NCBI GenBank assembly: GCA_902571135.1
Contig: CACGAU010000009.1
Coordinates: forward strand, 1-43,923
Origin: an uncultured Pelagibacteraceae bacterium
GTDB lineage: Bacteria; Pseudomonadota; Alphaproteobacteria; Pelagibacterales; Pelagibacteraceae
Direction: 5' to 3'
DNA length: 43,923 nucleotides
Shown here: in pieces, positions 36,285 through 43,923 of the stretch
Layout: every line of letters starts with the position of its first letter
Position numbering within the stretch: the first letter of the stretch is position 1
Translations under genes and position numbers: made by a program
The notes under the pieces: generated by a model
What the model was told of the DNA's origin: nothing
What the model saw: the letters and a program-made list of their open reading frames with translations, nothing else
Databases searched by the model: none

Positions 36285-36661
36285 TATTCTTGTAACTTGC
36301 CGTTCTTCCAAATACCTGTTTTTTGTTTTCCATCAGACCAAGTAAATGTTCCTTGACCATTCATAAAACCGTTCGCCCACTCTCCTTCGTAAGTAGAACC
36401 ATCAGGAAATGTTAATGTACCTATTCCGCTCCAGACACTATTTTTGAATTCTCCTTCATAAATATATCCATTTGGCCAAGTCTCTACACCTTTTCCTTGT
36501 TTTTTTGTTGAAACCCATTCTCCTTCATAAGTTGTTTTATCGGTATAAACCCACTTACCATATCCATTATCACAATTACCCTCTTTACAGCCGGTGCTAC
36601 GTGCAAATGCAGAAGTGCTTATTAAAAAGCTTAACAATATAAAAAGTAGAAATTTTTTCAT
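36284..36661 (-). CDS. Secreted MORN-repeat protein
   Basis: A 125-residue protein with a signal peptide (KKFLLFILLSFLISTSAFA, cut after about residue 20) and three to four MORN repeats: TTYEGEWVSTKKQGKGVETW, YIYEGEFKNSVWSGIGTLTF, STYEGEWANGFMNGQGTFTW and a partial KQKTGIWKNG. MORN repeats form a beta-sheet that binds lipids or proteins. A Cys pair (CKEGNC) sits just after the signal. It lies downstream of the binding-protein terminator and is coupled to the unknown membrane protein by one base. Confidence 0.85.
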   Translation of the reverse strand: MKKFLLFILLSFLISTSAFARSTGCKEGNCDNGYGKWVYTDKTTYEGEWVSTKKQGKGVETWPNGYIYEGEFKNSVWSGIGTLTFPDGSTYEGEWANGFMNGQGTFTWSDGKQKTGIWKNGKLQE

Positions 36662-36686
36662 GAATTTATTTTACACAAAATCATAT

Positions 36687-36717
36687 AAAAAAAAATCCCC
36701 CCCAACAAGTTGGGGGA
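36687..36717 (-). terminator. Rho-independent terminator after the binding-protein gene
   Basis: On the minus strand a GC-rich stem of about seven pairs (CCCCCAA with TTGGGGG, 36710-36716 and 36699-36705) is followed by about nine T (36687-36695). It ends the highly expressed binding-protein transcript 29 bases past its stop codon; the downstream MORN, ATPase and permease genes then depend on read-through or another promoter. Confidence 0.85.
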
Positions 36718-36744
36718 GATTTAAAATTTATATTATGTTTAACC

Positions 36745-37695
36745 TTAATGATCGTGTGTAAATTCTTCCCACACTTTTTTATTATCAGCTAACCATTTTT
36801 TAGCAGCATCTTCGTGAGTCATTTTGTCAACGTCAACTAAAGCTGCCATTGCACCAATTTGACTTGTAGAGAATGACATTTTTTTGAACGCTTTTGCTGC
36901 TTTAGGATGAGTTTTTGGGAAATCCTCATGAACTGCTTTTTTCAAGTATCCATCAGGAGAACCACATTTACCATCTCCACCATCTTCTGGTCTGCAACCA
37001 GCTGTGTATGGAGGGAAGTCAATAAATGTAAAACCAGCACCATCTGTAAAGTTAGGCGTCCAGTTGAATATAATTGTTCCTCTTCCTTCTTTTTCAGCTG
37101 CAGCTAATTCTGCCCAAAGTGCATCAGCACTTCCAGCAAATTTAACCCACCATAAATCACCTAAACCTAGTGCATCAACCCTTTGTGGAATTAAGTCACC
37201 ATGCCAAGTTTGTGGACCTTCCAACATTCTTCCCTTTCCATCTGGAGAGTCAGGTGTTGTAAAGTTTTTTGCACAATCTGGATTTTTTAAAGCTGTCCAA
37301 TCTGGTAGACCTGGGCATAATCCTTTTTCAGCAACCCAGTTTGGATATCCCATATCCTCAAGAGTTCTTGCTTCATGATCACCCCAATCTAATAAACCAC
37401 CTTTATCTAAGGCAGTAGTAAAAGATTTACCAAATGCAGATTCCCATACCTCGTGAGATATAGTTACATCTCCAATTCTAATTGACTCATACACAGCTTG
37501 TGAGTCAGCATTAACGTATTTTACGTTATTTCCCATACTTTCAAAAATACCACCAATAACATAAGCCATTACAATTTGACTTGACCAGTTATGTGTTGGA
37601 ATTACGATGGGCTTTTTACTGTCAGCATTAGAAATTCCTGCGAAACTTACTACAGAAATAACTAGAGCAGATAGTAATGATATTATTTTTTTCAT
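36745..37695 (-). CDS. Periplasmic binding protein, TmoX/ProX-like
   Basis: A 316-residue OpuAC-family protein with a signal peptide (MKKIISLLSALVISVVSFAGISNA, cut near residue 24). Trp residues of an aromatic cage are suggested by PTHNWSSQ, ISHEVWESAF, MLEGPQTWHGD, DLWWVKF and FNWTPNF. Cysteines in GLCPGLP and NPDCAKN, and again in AGCRPEDGGDGKC, may form disulfides. AGAGGGG at 37701-37707 sits 5 bases before the ATG. It is divergent from tdm over 141 bases, so TMAO is the leading substrate, but glycine betaine or carnitine remain possible. A strong terminator follows. Confidence 0.88.
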   Translation of the reverse strand: MKKIISLLSALVISVVSFAGISNADSKKPIVIPTHNWSSQIVMAYVIGGIFESMGNNVKYVNADSQAVYESIRIGDVTISHEVWESAFGKSFTTALDKGGLLDWGDHEARTLEDMGYPNWVAEKGLCPGLPDWTALKNPDCAKNFTTPDSPDGKGRMLEGPQTWHGDLIPQRVDALGLGDLWWVKFAGSADALWAELAAAEKEGRGTIIFNWTPNFTDGAGFTFIDFPPYTAGCRPEDGGDGKCGSPDGYLKKAVHEDFPKTHPKAAKAFKKMSFSTSQIGAMAALVDVDKMTHEDAAKKWLADNKKVWEEFTHDH

Positions 37696-37836
37696 ATATA
37701 CCCCTCTTATTATTAATAATATTTAGTCTATGATAAAAAGTGTAGAGAGGTAAAGAATTATTAGTTCTAAAAAATATATATATATTTAAACAATAAAAAT
37801 GGTGATAATCTAAGTAACAATTATATATTTTTAAAA

Positions 37837-40176
37837 ATGTTAGGAACAAGTAAAGATATCAAATATCCAGGTTTAAATGTTTTGCCACCTGGAGTTGAAA
37901 GACACATTGTCAATGGTGGTGGTCTAACTGGTTTTCAGATTTTTCCTGATGATGAAATAGAAATAATCAATAATGAAGGAAATCAAATATGTGAGATTAT
38001 TTGTTTTGGAAAAGATGGAAATTCAGATCTTGGAATTTTAAATCTTAAATCAAACAATGAAAAAAACTTTATAAGAAATATTCTTAATGGGAATGATGAA
38101 ACAATTTTAGCGACTAACTATCAATTAAAAAAAAGAAATTTAAAAATTTCTAATTCAAAATCATCAATTATATTTGATCTAGACGCAGAACCTGGTGAAA
38201 AAATTAAATTAAAATCAAAAGATAAATGTTACGCAATATTTTCAGCACCTGGCGAAGATATGGATGTTACAAAACAAAATCCACCAACTGATTTAACAAT
38301 ATTTGTTAAAAGAGCTAAAATTGTTAATGATAAGGAATTAAATGTAATTCCTGATCCTGTTTTTGAACCTGTTTACGAAGAAAATATAAATAAAGAAACT
38401 TCAATATCTTATGAGGTTAAAGAAGGAGATTATATTCAGGTGATAAGTCCAACTGGCAGACAATGTTCTGACTTTGTGGCTTTCGATACAAGAAAATTAG
38501 AAAAAGGAATTGAAAAAGGATTAGACTGGCAAACCACGAGAACATTCATGGGTAATACTTTCCCAGGACCAGGTTTGTTCTCTAAATTTTATGATACAGA
38601 TCATGAGCCACTTGTTGAAGTAATAAGAGATACTGTTGGTAAACACGATACTTTTAATCTTGCATGTACTTCAAAATATTATGAAGATGCGGGGTATTTT
38701 GGTCACCCAAACTGTTCGGATAATTTAACTGAAAGTATGTCGAAATATGGTGTTCAGAAGCAGAAAGGTTGGCATGCAATTAATTTATTTTTTAACACCT
38801 CTGCTGGAGGATTGAATTCTGTTATTTCTGATGAATCTTATTCAAGGCCTGGTGATTATGTAATGTTTAAGGCTTTAAAAGATTTAACGATAGGAACAAC
38901 TGCATGTCCAAGTGATATAGATCCTTGTAATTCATGGAATCCTACAAATATATTTGTTAGAACTTATGATAAAAATAAAGAATTTAAAAAGTCATTTGGT
39001 TTTAGAATGAAAACAGACTCTGAAAATAAACTTACTAGAAATTCTGGCTTTTATGAAAGAACTTCAAAATTAACTAGAAACTTTGTTGATGCTAGAGGGT
39101 TTTGGCTTCCAAATGATTACACCAAACATGGTTTGGTTAATGAGTACAATGCTTGCAGAAATGATGCTGTATTAATTGATCTATCATCACTAAGAAAATT
39201 TGAAATAATCGGTCCAGATGCTGAAGAGCTAATGAACTACACTCTTACAAGAAATATAAAAAAACTTTCTGTTGGGCAGGTTGTATATTCTGCAATGTGT
39301 TACGAAAATGGAATGATGTTCGATGATGGAACTCTTTTAAGATTAAGCGAAACAGGTTTTAGATGGATATGCGGAGATGAGTATGGTGGAGAATGGCTAA
39401 AAGAAATTGCAAAGAAAAAGAATTTTAATGCTATTGTTAAAAACTCTACTGATCAAATTAGCAATGTATCTTTGCAAGGTCCAAAAAGTAGAGAAATTTT
39501 AAAAAAAATTATCTTTACTCCACCAACACAGCCTTCGATAGATGAGTTGGGCTGGTTTAGATTTACAATTTGTAGAATAGAAGAGCTTCAAGGTATTCCA
39601 TTAATTGTTTCTAGAACAGGTTACACTGGTGAATTAGGTTATGAAGTTTGGTGTCATCCAAAACATGCTCCCGAAGTTTGGGATAAATTAATGGAAGCAG
39701 GTAAAAATGATGGATTAATACCAGCAGGGTTTGCTGCCTTAGACAAACTAAGAATTGAGGCAGGTTTAATTTTATTTGGCGCAGAGTTTGATGGAGAGCA
39801 AGATCCTTTTGAAGCTGGTATTGGTTTTGCCGTTCCACTGAAAACAAAAGAAGAAGATTTTATTGGTAAAGAGGAATTGATTAAAAGAAAAGCTAACCCA
39901 CAAAAGAAATTGGTAGGCCTAGAACTTAATGGAAAAGAAATAGCAGGCCACGGAGACTGTGTTCATATTGGAAGATCACAGGTTGGTTTAGTTACCAGCG
40001 GATGCTTATCCTCTACTTTAAATAAAAATATTGCTCTGTGCAGAATTGATGTCCAATATTCTGAAATCGGTACTGAAGTTGAAATAGGTAAAATTGATGG
40101 TCATCAAAAAAGGATTGGTGCTAAAGTTGTTGGTTTTCCATTCTACGATCCAACTAAATCCAGAGTTAGAGCTTAA
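37837..40176 (+). CDS. tdm: Trimethylamine N-oxide demethylase
   Basis: A 779-residue two-part enzyme. Residues about 170-385 are the DUF1989-like zinc domain with PTGRQCSDFVAFD, C277, C293 and C357. The 16 and 64 residue gaps equal those of C263, C279 and C343, the zinc cysteines I recall for the Methylocella enzyme, and D212 matches its Asp198 at the same offset. From about 410 to the end is a GcvT folate domain (YTGELGYEVWCHPKH). TMAO is split into dimethylamine and formaldehyde, which the folate domain can capture. The N-terminal 150 residues look like a beta-rich module. Divergent from the TmoX-like gene, followed 5 bases later by a winged-helix-like gene. Confidence 0.93.
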   Translation: MLGTSKDIKYPGLNVLPPGVERHIVNGGGLTGFQIFPDDEIEIINNEGNQICEIICFGKDGNSDLGILNLKSNNEKNFIRNILNGNDETILATNYQLKKRNLKISNSKSSIIFDLDAEPGEKIKLKSKDKCYAIFSAPGEDMDVTKQNPPTDLTIFVKRAKIVNDKELNVIPDPVFEPVYEENINKETSISYEVKEGDYIQVISPTGRQCSDFVAFDTRKLEKGIEKGLDWQTTRTFMGNTFPGPGLFSKFYDTDHEPLVEVIRDTVGKHDTFNLACTSKYYEDAGYFGHPNCSDNLTESMSKYGVQKQKGWHAINLFFNTSAGGLNSVISDESYSRPGDYVMFKALKDLTIGTTACPSDIDPCNSWNPTNIFVRTYDKNKEFKKSFGFRMKTDSENKLTRNSGFYERTSKLTRNFVDARGFWLPNDYTKHGLVNEYNACRNDAVLIDLSSLRKFEIIGPDAEELMNYTLTRNIKKLSVGQVVYSAMCYENGMMFDDGTLLRLSETGFRWICGDEYGGEWLKEIAKKKNFNAIVKNSTDQISNVSLQGPKSREILKKIIFTPPTQPSIDELGWFRFTICRIEELQGIPLIVSRTGYTGELGYEVWCHPKHAPEVWDKLMEAGKNDGLIPAGFAALDKLRIEAGLILFGAEFDGEQDPFEAGIGFAVPLKTKEEDFIGKEELIKRKANPQKKLVGLELNGKEIAGHGDCVHIGRSQVGLVTSGCLSSTLNKNIALCRIDVQYSEIGTEVEIGKIDGHQKRIGAKVVGFPFYDPTKSRVRA

Positions 40177-40181
40177 AAAAA

Positions 40182-40532
40182 ATGCCAAAAGAAAAAAAGA
40201 CTTTATTAGATTTTTGGGAAGATCAAATGAGACAATCTCATACCGCAAGTAACTATTTTTTTAGAAAATCTCCTTCTCACTATCATATGATGTTATTAGT
40301 AATGTCTGCACATAAAGAAAATAAAAAACTATCTGTTGAGGAACTTAAAACTAAGTTATTTAAAACATCTAGACCTAAATCTGCATTAATTATTACTGAA
40401 GCTTGTGAAAAAGGATTCTTTCGTCTTGAAAAAACATCAACAGACCAAAGGATAAAAAATATAATACCAAGTGATTCATTTATTAAAGAATTTAATGAAT
40501 ACCTGGATACCTTAAAAAATATAAGTTATTAG
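40182..40532 (+). CDS. Small winged-helix-like protein (possible MarR-type regulator)
   Basis: A 116-residue protein starting 5 bases after tdm. Helical segments, a probable recognition helix (VEELKTKLFKTSRPKSALIITEACEKGF) and a wing-like FFRLEKTSTDQRIKNIIPS resemble the helix-turn-helix plus wing of MarR-type regulators; DQR in the wing is also typical. It may control the tdm/transporter divergon or the genes after it. Dimer helices expected at the C-terminus are short. No experimental analogue is known to me; I am moderately confident in DNA binding. Confidence 0.6.
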   Translation: MPKEKKTLLDFWEDQMRQSHTASNYFFRKSPSHYHMMLLVMSAHKENKKLSVEELKTKLFKTSRPKSALIITEACEKGFFRLEKTSTDQRIKNIIPSDSFIKEFNEYLDTLKNISY

Positions 40533-40633
40533 CGGTAAATTTCACAAAAATTGAAATATCTAAATTATATATATAATTTTTAGTTCTATAAAAAATTATA
40601 TTAATTACTATTTGCAAAAAATAATGTTTTCAC

Positions 40634-41962
40634 ATGACGACATTACCTTCTAAAGCAAAAGTAGTTATAATCGGTGGTGGAATTCACGGTCTAAGTACTG
40701 CTTGGAAACTTTCTGAAACTTACAAAAATCCTGGTGACATAGTTGTCTTAGAAAAAAAAGATACTGCTGCTGGCGCAAGTGGAATTGCTTGTGGAGTAGT
40801 AAGAAATAATTATTTCCAACCAGCAATGAGAGAATTAATGGCTCACTCAGTTTCTGTGTGGGAGAGTGATCCTAAAGCATTTAAATACAATCCAGTTGGT
40901 TATTTACAAATATCACCTGAGGTAATGCATGAAGATGTTGCAACTATTTACGAACAACAAAAAGCTATTGGATACGAGTCAGTATTTATAGAAGGTGAAA
41001 AAGATTGTTCAAATTATATGAAGGGTATTTTTGATGATTGGCAAGCACAGGGTATTACTTCTGTACTTCATGAAAAAAAAGGTGGATACGCATTTAACAA
41101 AGATTCAATTAAAGCACTTGAGAGTAAATCTACATCAAATGGTGTGCAAGTGATGAAAGGTGTAAAAGTTACAGGATTTAAAAAAGGGAGTAACAGTCAA
41201 GCTGTTACAGGAGTAGAAACAGATAAAGGTATAATTGAATGTGAACAAGTTGTAATTGGGGCGGGCCCTTGGGCAAGAGATTTTTGGAACATGTTAGAAC
41301 TACCTAAGACAGCAAACATCAAAGGTAAAGATGGTAAAATGCATGAAACTGATATGTGGACATACTGGATGTTACAAGAAGGTGTTATTGGTGTTGAACC
41401 AGATTTTTTGAAAACAAATGATGGAAAACAACCACCTGTAGTTCATGTAGACTCGACTGCTCCGTTATATTCAGACAAAACTAAAAAATTATTAACAGAT
41501 AAAATTTGGGGAATTTATTATAAACCTGATATTGAAGGATTAGGTGTTCAGGGTGGTACTTCACCTTACATAGTCAAAAAACATTTTGATCAAGTTAATG
41601 TTGATCCTTATGGAATTGAATCTCCTGAATATCAAACAACAGATGCGTTTAGTGAAATGTGGTGTTCAGCTTTAGCACATTGTCAAAAAAGATTTGAAGG
41701 TAAATCAGATTTATATAGAAAAGGACCATCGGGTGGACTTGGATGTATGACGCCAGACTCGTTTCCAATCTTTGATAGATTTTTTGAAAACGTTTACATG
41801 ATTGCAGATGCCAATCATGGTTACAAAATGATTGGTGTTGGTGAGCTTGTTGCAAAAGAAATTCTTGGTACTGAAAGTGATTTGTTAAAACCATTTAGAT
41901 TCAACCGTTACGAGAAGGGAGAACTTCACCCTACTTCGAACAGTCCGTTTCCTTGGAGCTAG
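40634..41962 (+). CDS. FAD-dependent amine oxidoreductase (DAO family)
   Basis: A 442-residue flavoprotein. FAD site VVIIGGGIHGLSTAWKLSETY (10-30), GASGIACGVVRNNYFQPAM, a second flavin contact VVIGAGPWARDFWNM and the C-terminal NHGYKMIGVGELVAKEILG. It resembles SoxB-like amine oxidases but has no GcvT part and no SoxADG partners nearby. It lies 70 bases before gmaS, so a secondary amine such as N-methylglutamate, dimethylamine product or sarcosine is a reasonable guess. It could also be an orphan partner of the mgs/glx genes. Substrate not shown by sequence. Confidence 0.82.
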   Translation: MTTLPSKAKVVIIGGGIHGLSTAWKLSETYKNPGDIVVLEKKDTAAGASGIACGVVRNNYFQPAMRELMAHSVSVWESDPKAFKYNPVGYLQISPEVMHEDVATIYEQQKAIGYESVFIEGEKDCSNYMKGIFDDWQAQGITSVLHEKKGGYAFNKDSIKALESKSTSNGVQVMKGVKVTGFKKGSNSQAVTGVETDKGIIECEQVVIGAGPWARDFWNMLELPKTANIKGKDGKMHETDMWTYWMLQEGVIGVEPDFLKTNDGKQPPVVHVDSTAPLYSDKTKKLLTDKIWGIYYKPDIEGLGVQGGTSPYIVKKHFDQVNVDPYGIESPEYQTTDAFSEMWCSALAHCQKRFEGKSDLYRKGPSGGLGCMTPDSFPIFDRFFENVYMIADANHGYKMIGVGELVAKEILGTESDLLKPFRFNRYEKGELHPTSNSPFPWS

Positions 41963-42031
41963 ACTCTAAGCCTAGACACAAATAAATTTTTCAGCTACGT
42001 TTGAATAAATTAAATTCATTGAGGGGTGAAA

Positions 42032-43501
42032 ATGACAGATCTAGAAAGACATGTTAACCAACCGGGACGTGCGAAATTAGTAAAAGACGTTAGAGCAAAA
42101 ATTAAAGAATTAGGAATAACTTATATTTATTTTCAATTCATTTCAGTCACTGGAAGAGTTGTTGGAAAAGGTATCCCTGCAGACCATTGGGAAAGAACTG
42201 CAGAAAAAGGTTTTCAATTAGTTTATGGTTCTACCGCAAACTTATTCTTAGATCGTCACAATAATTACATTGGATACGGACCAGAGGCTATGGAGCTTGT
42301 GGGAATTCCTGATCCAGAAACTTTCGTTCAATTACCTTGGGACAAAAGAGTTGCAAGAGTATTTTGTACATGTTTCAGAAACAGAGAAGAAAGAGAAAAT
42401 CCAGGTGGTCATTTAACTTCTGACTGTAGAGGAAATTTAAGAATTTTCATGGATGAATTTAAAAAGAAACATGGGTTAGAATTAAGAGTAGGTACAGAGC
42501 CTGAAATGATGTGGTTAACTAAAAATGAAGATGGAACACCTTCAGGTAAAGGTTTCTCTAAACCTTTCTGTTACCACATTGATCAATTTGAGTCTTTAAG
42601 ACCAGTATTTATGAAAGTAATAGAATACGCTAACGCAATGGGTCTTGATATGATTCAAGGTGACCATGAAGATGCACCAGGTCAATTAGAATTAAACTGG
42701 ACTTACGATAACGTTTTAAGAAATGCAGATAGATTATCTACTTACAGACAAATTTGTGCTCAAGTTGCTAGAGAACATAATTTAATTGCCTGCTTTATGA
42801 CAAAACCTTTTATGGGTGTTTCAGCAAGTGGTTGTCATACAAATATGTCTTTATGGAAAGGTGGTAAAATCAGAGTTAATAAACTTGGTCATAAAACTTT
42901 ACCAGGAGTAGATGGTGTTTTTAGTTATGTTGAGGGTGGAACAAATACTTTCATGCCTGATACGAAAGATATGCAAATGCCAGGTAAAATTGGATTGCAA
43001 TCAATCGCAGGCATCATGAAGCACTTGCCAGCCTTAACGGCTCTTGGGTCATCAACTGTAAATTCTTACAGAAGATTATGGGATCAAGGATTTTGGGCTC
43101 CTGTCTACGCTGACTGGGGTTATCAAAATAGAACTTGTGGTTTAAGAGTTTCTGCTCCAGGAAGATTTGAGTATAGATCAGTAGACTCGATGCATAATCC
43201 TTACTTATTAGGTGCGGCTTTATTAAAAGCTTGTGATGAAGGTATAAGTAAGAAAATGAAACCAGCTGCTCCAGAATCTAGAAATATTTATGAAGCTCAA
43301 AAAGCTGGTAAAGATGTTAAAAAACTTCCATTAAGTTTAGGTGAAGCTTTGGATAGACTGGCAGAGGATGAAGTGATCAAATCTGCAATGCCAGATGAAA
43401 TGTATAAAGTTTTCCATTGGTACAAAAACGATGAGTGGGAAAGATTTCTTGGTGCAACAACGCAATGGGATCTGGATACTTATCTTGATTGTCTACCGTA
43501 G
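42032..43501 (+). CDS. gmaS: Gamma-glutamylmethylamide synthetase (GlnT/glutamine synthetase family)
   Basis: A 489-residue glutamine-synthetase-fold ligase. GTEPEMMWL, DHEDAPGQLELNW (metal/glutamate site), SASGCHTNMSLW and the late RFEYRSVDSMHNPYL are the family signature. ATG 42032 follows GAGGGG (42021-42026). It would ligate methylamine to glutamate using ATP, first step of the N-methylglutamate route. GlnT-type glutamine synthetases look alike, but the adjacent class II amidotransferase gene (as in gmaS-mgsABC and glnT-glxBCD sets) supports the assignment. Somewhat longer than most GmaS (about 440). Confidence 0.82.
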   Translation: MTDLERHVNQPGRAKLVKDVRAKIKELGITYIYFQFISVTGRVVGKGIPADHWERTAEKGFQLVYGSTANLFLDRHNNYIGYGPEAMELVGIPDPETFVQLPWDKRVARVFCTCFRNREERENPGGHLTSDCRGNLRIFMDEFKKKHGLELRVGTEPEMMWLTKNEDGTPSGKGFSKPFCYHIDQFESLRPVFMKVIEYANAMGLDMIQGDHEDAPGQLELNWTYDNVLRNADRLSTYRQICAQVAREHNLIACFMTKPFMGVSASGCHTNMSLWKGGKIRVNKLGHKTLPGVDGVFSYVEGGTNTFMPDTKDMQMPGKIGLQSIAGIMKHLPALTALGSSTVNSYRRLWDQGFWAPVYADWGYQNRTCGLRVSAPGRFEYRSVDSMHNPYLLGAALLKACDEGISKKMKPAAPESRNIYEAQKAGKDVKKLPLSLGEALDRLAEDEVIKSAMPDEMYKVFHWYKNDEWERFLGATTQWDLDTYLDCLP

Positions 43502-43533
43502 GTCACAGAAATAGATAGAAAGGGTATAAATAT

Positions 43534-43923
43534 ATGTGTGGAATAGCAGGTTTAATTCATAGAGGAAAATCTTCTAATGTTGGAAGTGAACTACAAGGTA
43601 TGCTTCAAGCATTAAAACATAGAGGAGAAGATTCGACAGGGTATGCTTTATATGGCGATACTGATGGTAAAAATTTCATCATGCGTTTTAAAGTTGGAGA
43701 AAACGTTGGAGAAGGAAGCTCATCAGTTATGGAGGATGTATCTGTTTACGATGAAAGAAAAAAAATTGTGGACGAAACTCTGGCTGAAATGGGAGCTAAA
43801 ATAGTTAAAGAAGAAAGAACTCTTCCCTACTCTTTAAGATATGAAATTGATTATAATGTTAAAGATCTGTTAGAATTTTCACAACGCATAGAAAGTATTC
43901 CAGGTGTTGAAATTCTTTCTATG
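43534..43923 (+). CDS. Class II glutamine amidotransferase, MgsA/GlxB-like (3' end outside window)
   Basis: First 130 codons of a protein starting MCGIAGLIHRGKS: Cys2 is the N-terminal nucleophile of the class II (Ntn) amidotransferases and LKHRGEDSTGYALYG the following glutamine site. In methylamine users, N-methylglutamate synthase subunit MgsA has this form and is followed by mgsB and mgsC; the rest is cut off by the right edge. It starts 32 bases after gmaS. The family is certain; the MgsA role follows from the neighbour. Confidence 0.82.
   Translation, partial: MCGIAGLIHRGKSSNVGSELQGMLQALKHRGEDSTGYALYGDTDGKNFIMRFKVGENVGEGSSSVMEDVSVYDERKKIVDETLAEMGAKIVKEERTLPYSLRYEIDYNVKDLLEFSQRIESIPGVEILSM

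Noticed and set aside
36284..36311. Longer start for the unknown membrane protein
   Set aside because: It would overlap the MORN gene by 28 bases, whereas the ATG at 36284 gives the TAATG coupling seen all over this window.
37004..37378. Open frame of 124 codons on the plus strand opposite the TmoX-like gene
   Set aside because: It lies wholly antisense to a well-supported gene and has no family likeness; low-complexity mirror frames are common here.
37708..37721. 14-bp perfect palindrome TATTATTAATAATA as an operator
   Set aside because: Made only of A and T in AT-rich DNA, so chance is a good explanation; kept as a hint in the regulator finding only.
1..43923. tRNA, rRNA, CRISPR, prophage or insertion sequence
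   Set aside because: No cloverleaf, repeat array, transposase or phage gene was seen; all gaps are under 300 bases.

Overview
The window is strongly AT-rich, nearly gap-free bacterial DNA. Most operon genes overlap by 1-8 bases or sit a few bases apart, and gene content is dominated by uptake and oxidation of methylated amines, methylated sulfur compounds and one-carbon units. This combination (GcvT/DmdA-type demethylases, trimethylamine monooxygenase, TMAO demethylase, soxBDAG, fhs, iron alcohol dehydrogenase, two betaine/TMAO-type ABC systems, tiny spacers) points to a streamlined marine alphaproteobacterium of the SAR11/Pelagibacter type. That assignment is inference from content and style; no rRNA or other marker is present. 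I found no tRNA, rRNA, IS element, prophage or CRISPR array.

Region 1 (1-6210, minus strand): a five-gene overlapping operon reading Rieske oxygenase, betaine-homocysteine methyltransferase, dimethylglycine/sarcosine dehydrogenase, small-molecule methyltransferase and a DddP-like M24 protein cut by the window edge. It looks like a betaine-type demethylation unit with a possible DMSP-lyase relative at its end. Region 2 (6483-11269, plus): substrate-binding protein, hairpin, permease, a divergent MetF-like reductase and a DmdA-like demethylase, then two small membrane-protein genes. No ATPase is encoded beside this transporter half. Region 3 (11266-14669, minus): a tightly coupled set of an M19-dipeptidase-like protein lacking several expected metal ligands, a 553-residue protein I cannot assign, a DUF3726-like protein and a 55-residue two-CxxC protein. 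I consider this the least understood unit in the window.

Region 4 (14764-19754): mostly housekeeping (purE, purK, acetyltransferase, cold-shock protein, Asp/Glu racemase family, EamA exporter, small unknowns). Region 5 (19765-30027): soxBDAG sarcosine oxidase, divergent fhs, then a class I amidotransferase overlapping an iron-dependent alcohol dehydrogenase, divergent from trimethylamine monooxygenase (tmm). Region 6 (30032-37695, minus): substrate-binding protein with terminator, MORN-repeat lipid-facing or periplasmic protein, unknown membrane-anchored protein, ProV-type ATPase, double-length ProW-type permease, glycerol kinase and glycerol-3-phosphate dehydrogenase. Region 7 (37837-43923, plus): TMAO demethylase (tdm), a winged-helix-like protein, a FAD amine-oxidase-type protein, gamma-glutamylmethylamide synthetase (gmaS-like) and the start of a class II amidotransferase (mgsA/glxB-like).

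Together the genes describe: TMA to TMAO (Tmm), TMAO to dimethylamine plus formaldehyde (Tdm), methylamine to gamma-glutamylmethylamide (GmaS) and then N-methylglutamate (Mgs, partial here). In parallel, betaine goes to dimethylglycine, sarcosine and glycine (BHMT and/or Rieske, DMGDH, SoxBDAG). C1 units collect on tetrahydrofolate and pass through MetF-like and Fhs enzymes. A dimethylamine-specific monooxygenase is not visible in the window.
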